Below, piece by piece: positions 7,101 through 7,917 of a stretch of 7,917 nt of DNA. This DNA is from an uncultured Muribaculaceae bacterium (GTDB taxonomy: Bacteria > Bacteroidota > Bacteroidia > Bacteroidales > Muribaculaceae), in assembly GCA_910578305.1 (NCBI GenBank), contig CAJTQH010000078.1, positions 1 through 7,917 of the forward strand. The letters run 5' to 3'. The notes beneath the pieces were generated by a model. It saw only the letters and a program-made list of their open reading frames with translations. It was not told the DNA's origin and searched no databases. Made by a program: the position numbers and the translations under genes. The first letter of the stretch is position 1; each line of letters begins with the position of its first letter.

Positions 7101-7917
7101 AGCATTCGCATTGTGGCCGAATCATTCCGCAACCGCATTGTTCCGGGCACAGAAGAGACATGGACATTCCGCACTGTCGATCAAGACAGCACGGGGGTAT
7201 CGGCAGCCATGATACTCGACATGTATAATAGTGCCCTTGATGCTCTGCAACCTAATTTTTCCTGGGACTTCAAACCGACCAGTGGATATGTGCCTTCAAT
7301 GCACATATATTTCCCTCGTATTGTCGGCTCAACATTCTCATACAATCTTACACCATCCATCACTTATATGCGGTGCTCCGAAATCAAAGATCCGGCATTT
7401 GAGTTCTACGGCATGTCCAATGCTTTTTCACGCAACTCTCGCGTCTACAGATCTCTGTCGGGCACTGTCAATGGATTATCCGTTACATCTTCCCAGCAGT
7501 TATATGGAGCACGCGCACCCATGGCTAATGCCAAATTACAGGCGGAAGCTGTTGCAACCGATATGGTCGAAGAAGAATCGTCCGCTGGTGCACTTTATGA
7601 CAGCGGTCTTTCTCTTAATGAAACCATTGTGACAGGATACGGTGCGAAAAGTGCCAATCCTGAAACATCCGGTCAATCTTTACCGACCTTTGAATATCGC
7701 GAAAATGAAACAGCACTTGCTCTCTATCAGCCGACCCTCAACACCGACGCAGATGGACGTCTGTCGCTGACCTACCGTGTGCCGAACGCAAATACCACAT
7801 GGCGACTCATGGCTCTTGCCTATGACAAGAATCTGCTCACCGGCCTCTTCTCGGCCGATATTATCGCCAATAAGCCCATTATGGTGCAGCCAAACATGCC
7901 ACGATTCATACGCACCG
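4191..7917 (+). CDS. Secreted bacterial alpha-2-macroglobulin family protein, N-terminal 1242 residues
   Basis: The reading frame is unbroken from the ATG at 4191 to the window edge, so the C-terminus is missing. A Sec signal peptide covers about residues 1-25 (hydrophobic core 12-23, likely cut after A25); no lipobox cysteine is present, so it should be soluble or otherwise tethered. Residues 26 to about 340 form a helical, repeat-like region with no motif I can name. Macroglobulin-type beta domains follow: one from about 346 (PRINLLGHTQF), one from about 470 (LFVADASTGAPVDGADI), the diagnostic MG2 motif DLPIYRPADTVRW (556-568), then SDYKTPTYFVEI (650-661). After a loose linker with ETIVTGYG (1144-1151) comes the start of the conserved A2M domain: RENETALALYQPTLNTDADG from 1170, through TTWRLMALAYD to MVQPNMPRFIRT at the edge. 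Known members trap attacking proteases; some carry a thioester CxEQ motif, which would lie beyond the edge. It is downstream of an ECF sigma/LTxxQ unit but separated by 130 bases and a hairpin. Confidence 0.93.
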   Translation, partial: MRANITRAITSLLCVVIGFSMALQAQTKVVHPDFAYPQKVSANAEKQLKKSLRSGNDIMALRSLIDYSLAQSNITVQNLPQILELMDKTMSELSDAGTRSLLYLLKARIYNSIFDDNKWKYNNRELPLTPLSNDYTEWSGAQFRQVISQLCDSAMINTPELQRLPLAQYSDIVTADKETLIYFPTLYDFVANECIRLRRNLSYFSNVFSITVLTPHHIFALQPVYVPTSAEAQKILEIYAALLRFHANDTAPLIHTDLSRIEFITDGIYDTMTENAESQKHDLLLNLYRQYADSQYSGDILLQMDADNDNPKQTTELYGLMQEFIGRFPGFSRLNCIKNELMSMSQPRINLLGHTQFTRPTDNFKVLITSRNATSVKVNLYKIDDSEIPFYVNYSFNRKSKPTLVSSQTINFDRKIPFKADSTVTLSIPSYGYYIVMPECDGINPDRYRQYAAILCSDITLGKRSAYSSELFVADASTGAPVDGADIIFRKSSKKTSTLGSTDSEGFFQLEPNEQLYGLVYATKPGNYNSQPEYISNYLSNSDRSKWETDARILMDLPIYRPADTVRWNAIVYEISGSRHRLAADRNLNVVMYNANATAVDTLNMTTDSFGRINGHFVIPQGELTGQYSIRISEHNDDSDEICLEWFTVSDYKTPTYFVEITNVLQSTPAEGDVTLTGKVRTYSGMPMSGVPLKLNLSVSQRPWWRASNRIDFYNTSDTTDASGEFKIELSKDIFANSPAPDGAFTATIQATSNSGESHEAKRTFTLGKAYELNVSMPENIDITHPVKLKLKVNGSDGQTIDTLVDYRVQTGADSIVLRSSLRSSNPTVDLTSLSSGQYDFVFSLPGMNADSVVCDDIIVYRPDDKMPPMTGIHYPFWTPLDNSTVTTGANRTADILYGTSAPLQYILYTLCDENNQIIDQRWISNKAGMHHLKVKLPENINKASVHLNATSNFKASNATILIKTPDSDRSIRIVAESFRNRIVPGTEETWTFRTVDQDSTGVSAAMILDMYNSALDALQPNFSWDFKPTSGYVPSMHIYFPRIVGSTFSYNLTPSITYMRCSEIKDPAFEFYGMSNAFSRNSRVYRSLSGTVNGLSVTSSQQLYGARAPMANAKLQAEAVATDMVEEESSAGALYDSGLSLNETIVTGYGAKSANPETSGQSLPTFEYRENETALALYQPTLNTDADGRLSLTYRVPNANTTWRLMALAYDKNLLTGLFSADIIANKPIMVQPNMPRFIRT

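Noticed and set aside
7231..7632. 133-codon open frame overlapping the macroglobulin gene in another frame
   Set aside because: The macroglobulin frame is continuous here and encodes conserved domains; the overlapping product has no motif or plausible start context.

Overview
The window looks like chromosomal DNA of a gut-type Bacteroidales bacterium, perhaps Muribaculaceae or a relative (inferred from gene content, not from any marker gene). Four things point that way. It has a cyclically permuted sialic-acid mutarotase homologue, and an ECF sigma factor followed by a small single-pass protein with a VPDGYF-type N-terminus. It has a very large bacterial alpha-2-macroglobulin carrying a SusC-like VTGYG motif. 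It also has a good TAnnTTTG -7 box, while no start codon is preceded by a clear Shine-Dalgarno sequence. I see no rRNA, tRNA, CRISPR array, insertion sequence or phage gene, and coding density is high with no gene-free stretch over 300 bases.

Layout. (A) Positions 2-1387, plus strand: the C-terminal part of a kelch-type mutarotase (5' end outside the window), then, 6 bases later, a complete creatininase-family metal-dependent amidohydrolase; probably one operon. (B) Positions 1405-2406, minus strand: a family 2 glycosyltransferase, convergent with the creatininase gene and with its own promoter. (C) Positions 2407-2558: a 152-base divergent regulatory region with a Bacteroidetes-type promoter on each strand (the plus-strand one weak) and a long imperfect inverted repeat just before the sigma gene. 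(D) Positions 2559-4060, plus strand: a tight three-gene unit (gaps of 11 and 12 bases) encoding an ECF sigma factor, a putative membrane anti-sigma factor and a secreted LTxxQ (Spy/CpxP-like) protein. (E) A 130-base gap holding a strong hairpin. (F) From 4191 to the window edge, plus strand: one uninterrupted reading frame of 1242 codons with no stop yet, a secreted alpha-2-macroglobulin. I checked this frame codon by codon; it is by far the largest gene here.

How they may work together (inference): D and F read as an envelope-stress or envelope-defence neighbourhood. The sigma factor would be held at the membrane by its partner, the LTxxQ protein would act as a periplasmic chaperone or stress sensor, and the macroglobulin would trap foreign proteases in the periplasm. 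A looks like an unrelated catabolic operon, possibly linked to host-derived amino sugars. No clearly new system is visible; the most unusual points are the TonB-plug-like motif inside the macroglobulin, the sigma leader hairpin, and the non-zinc anti-sigma candidate.
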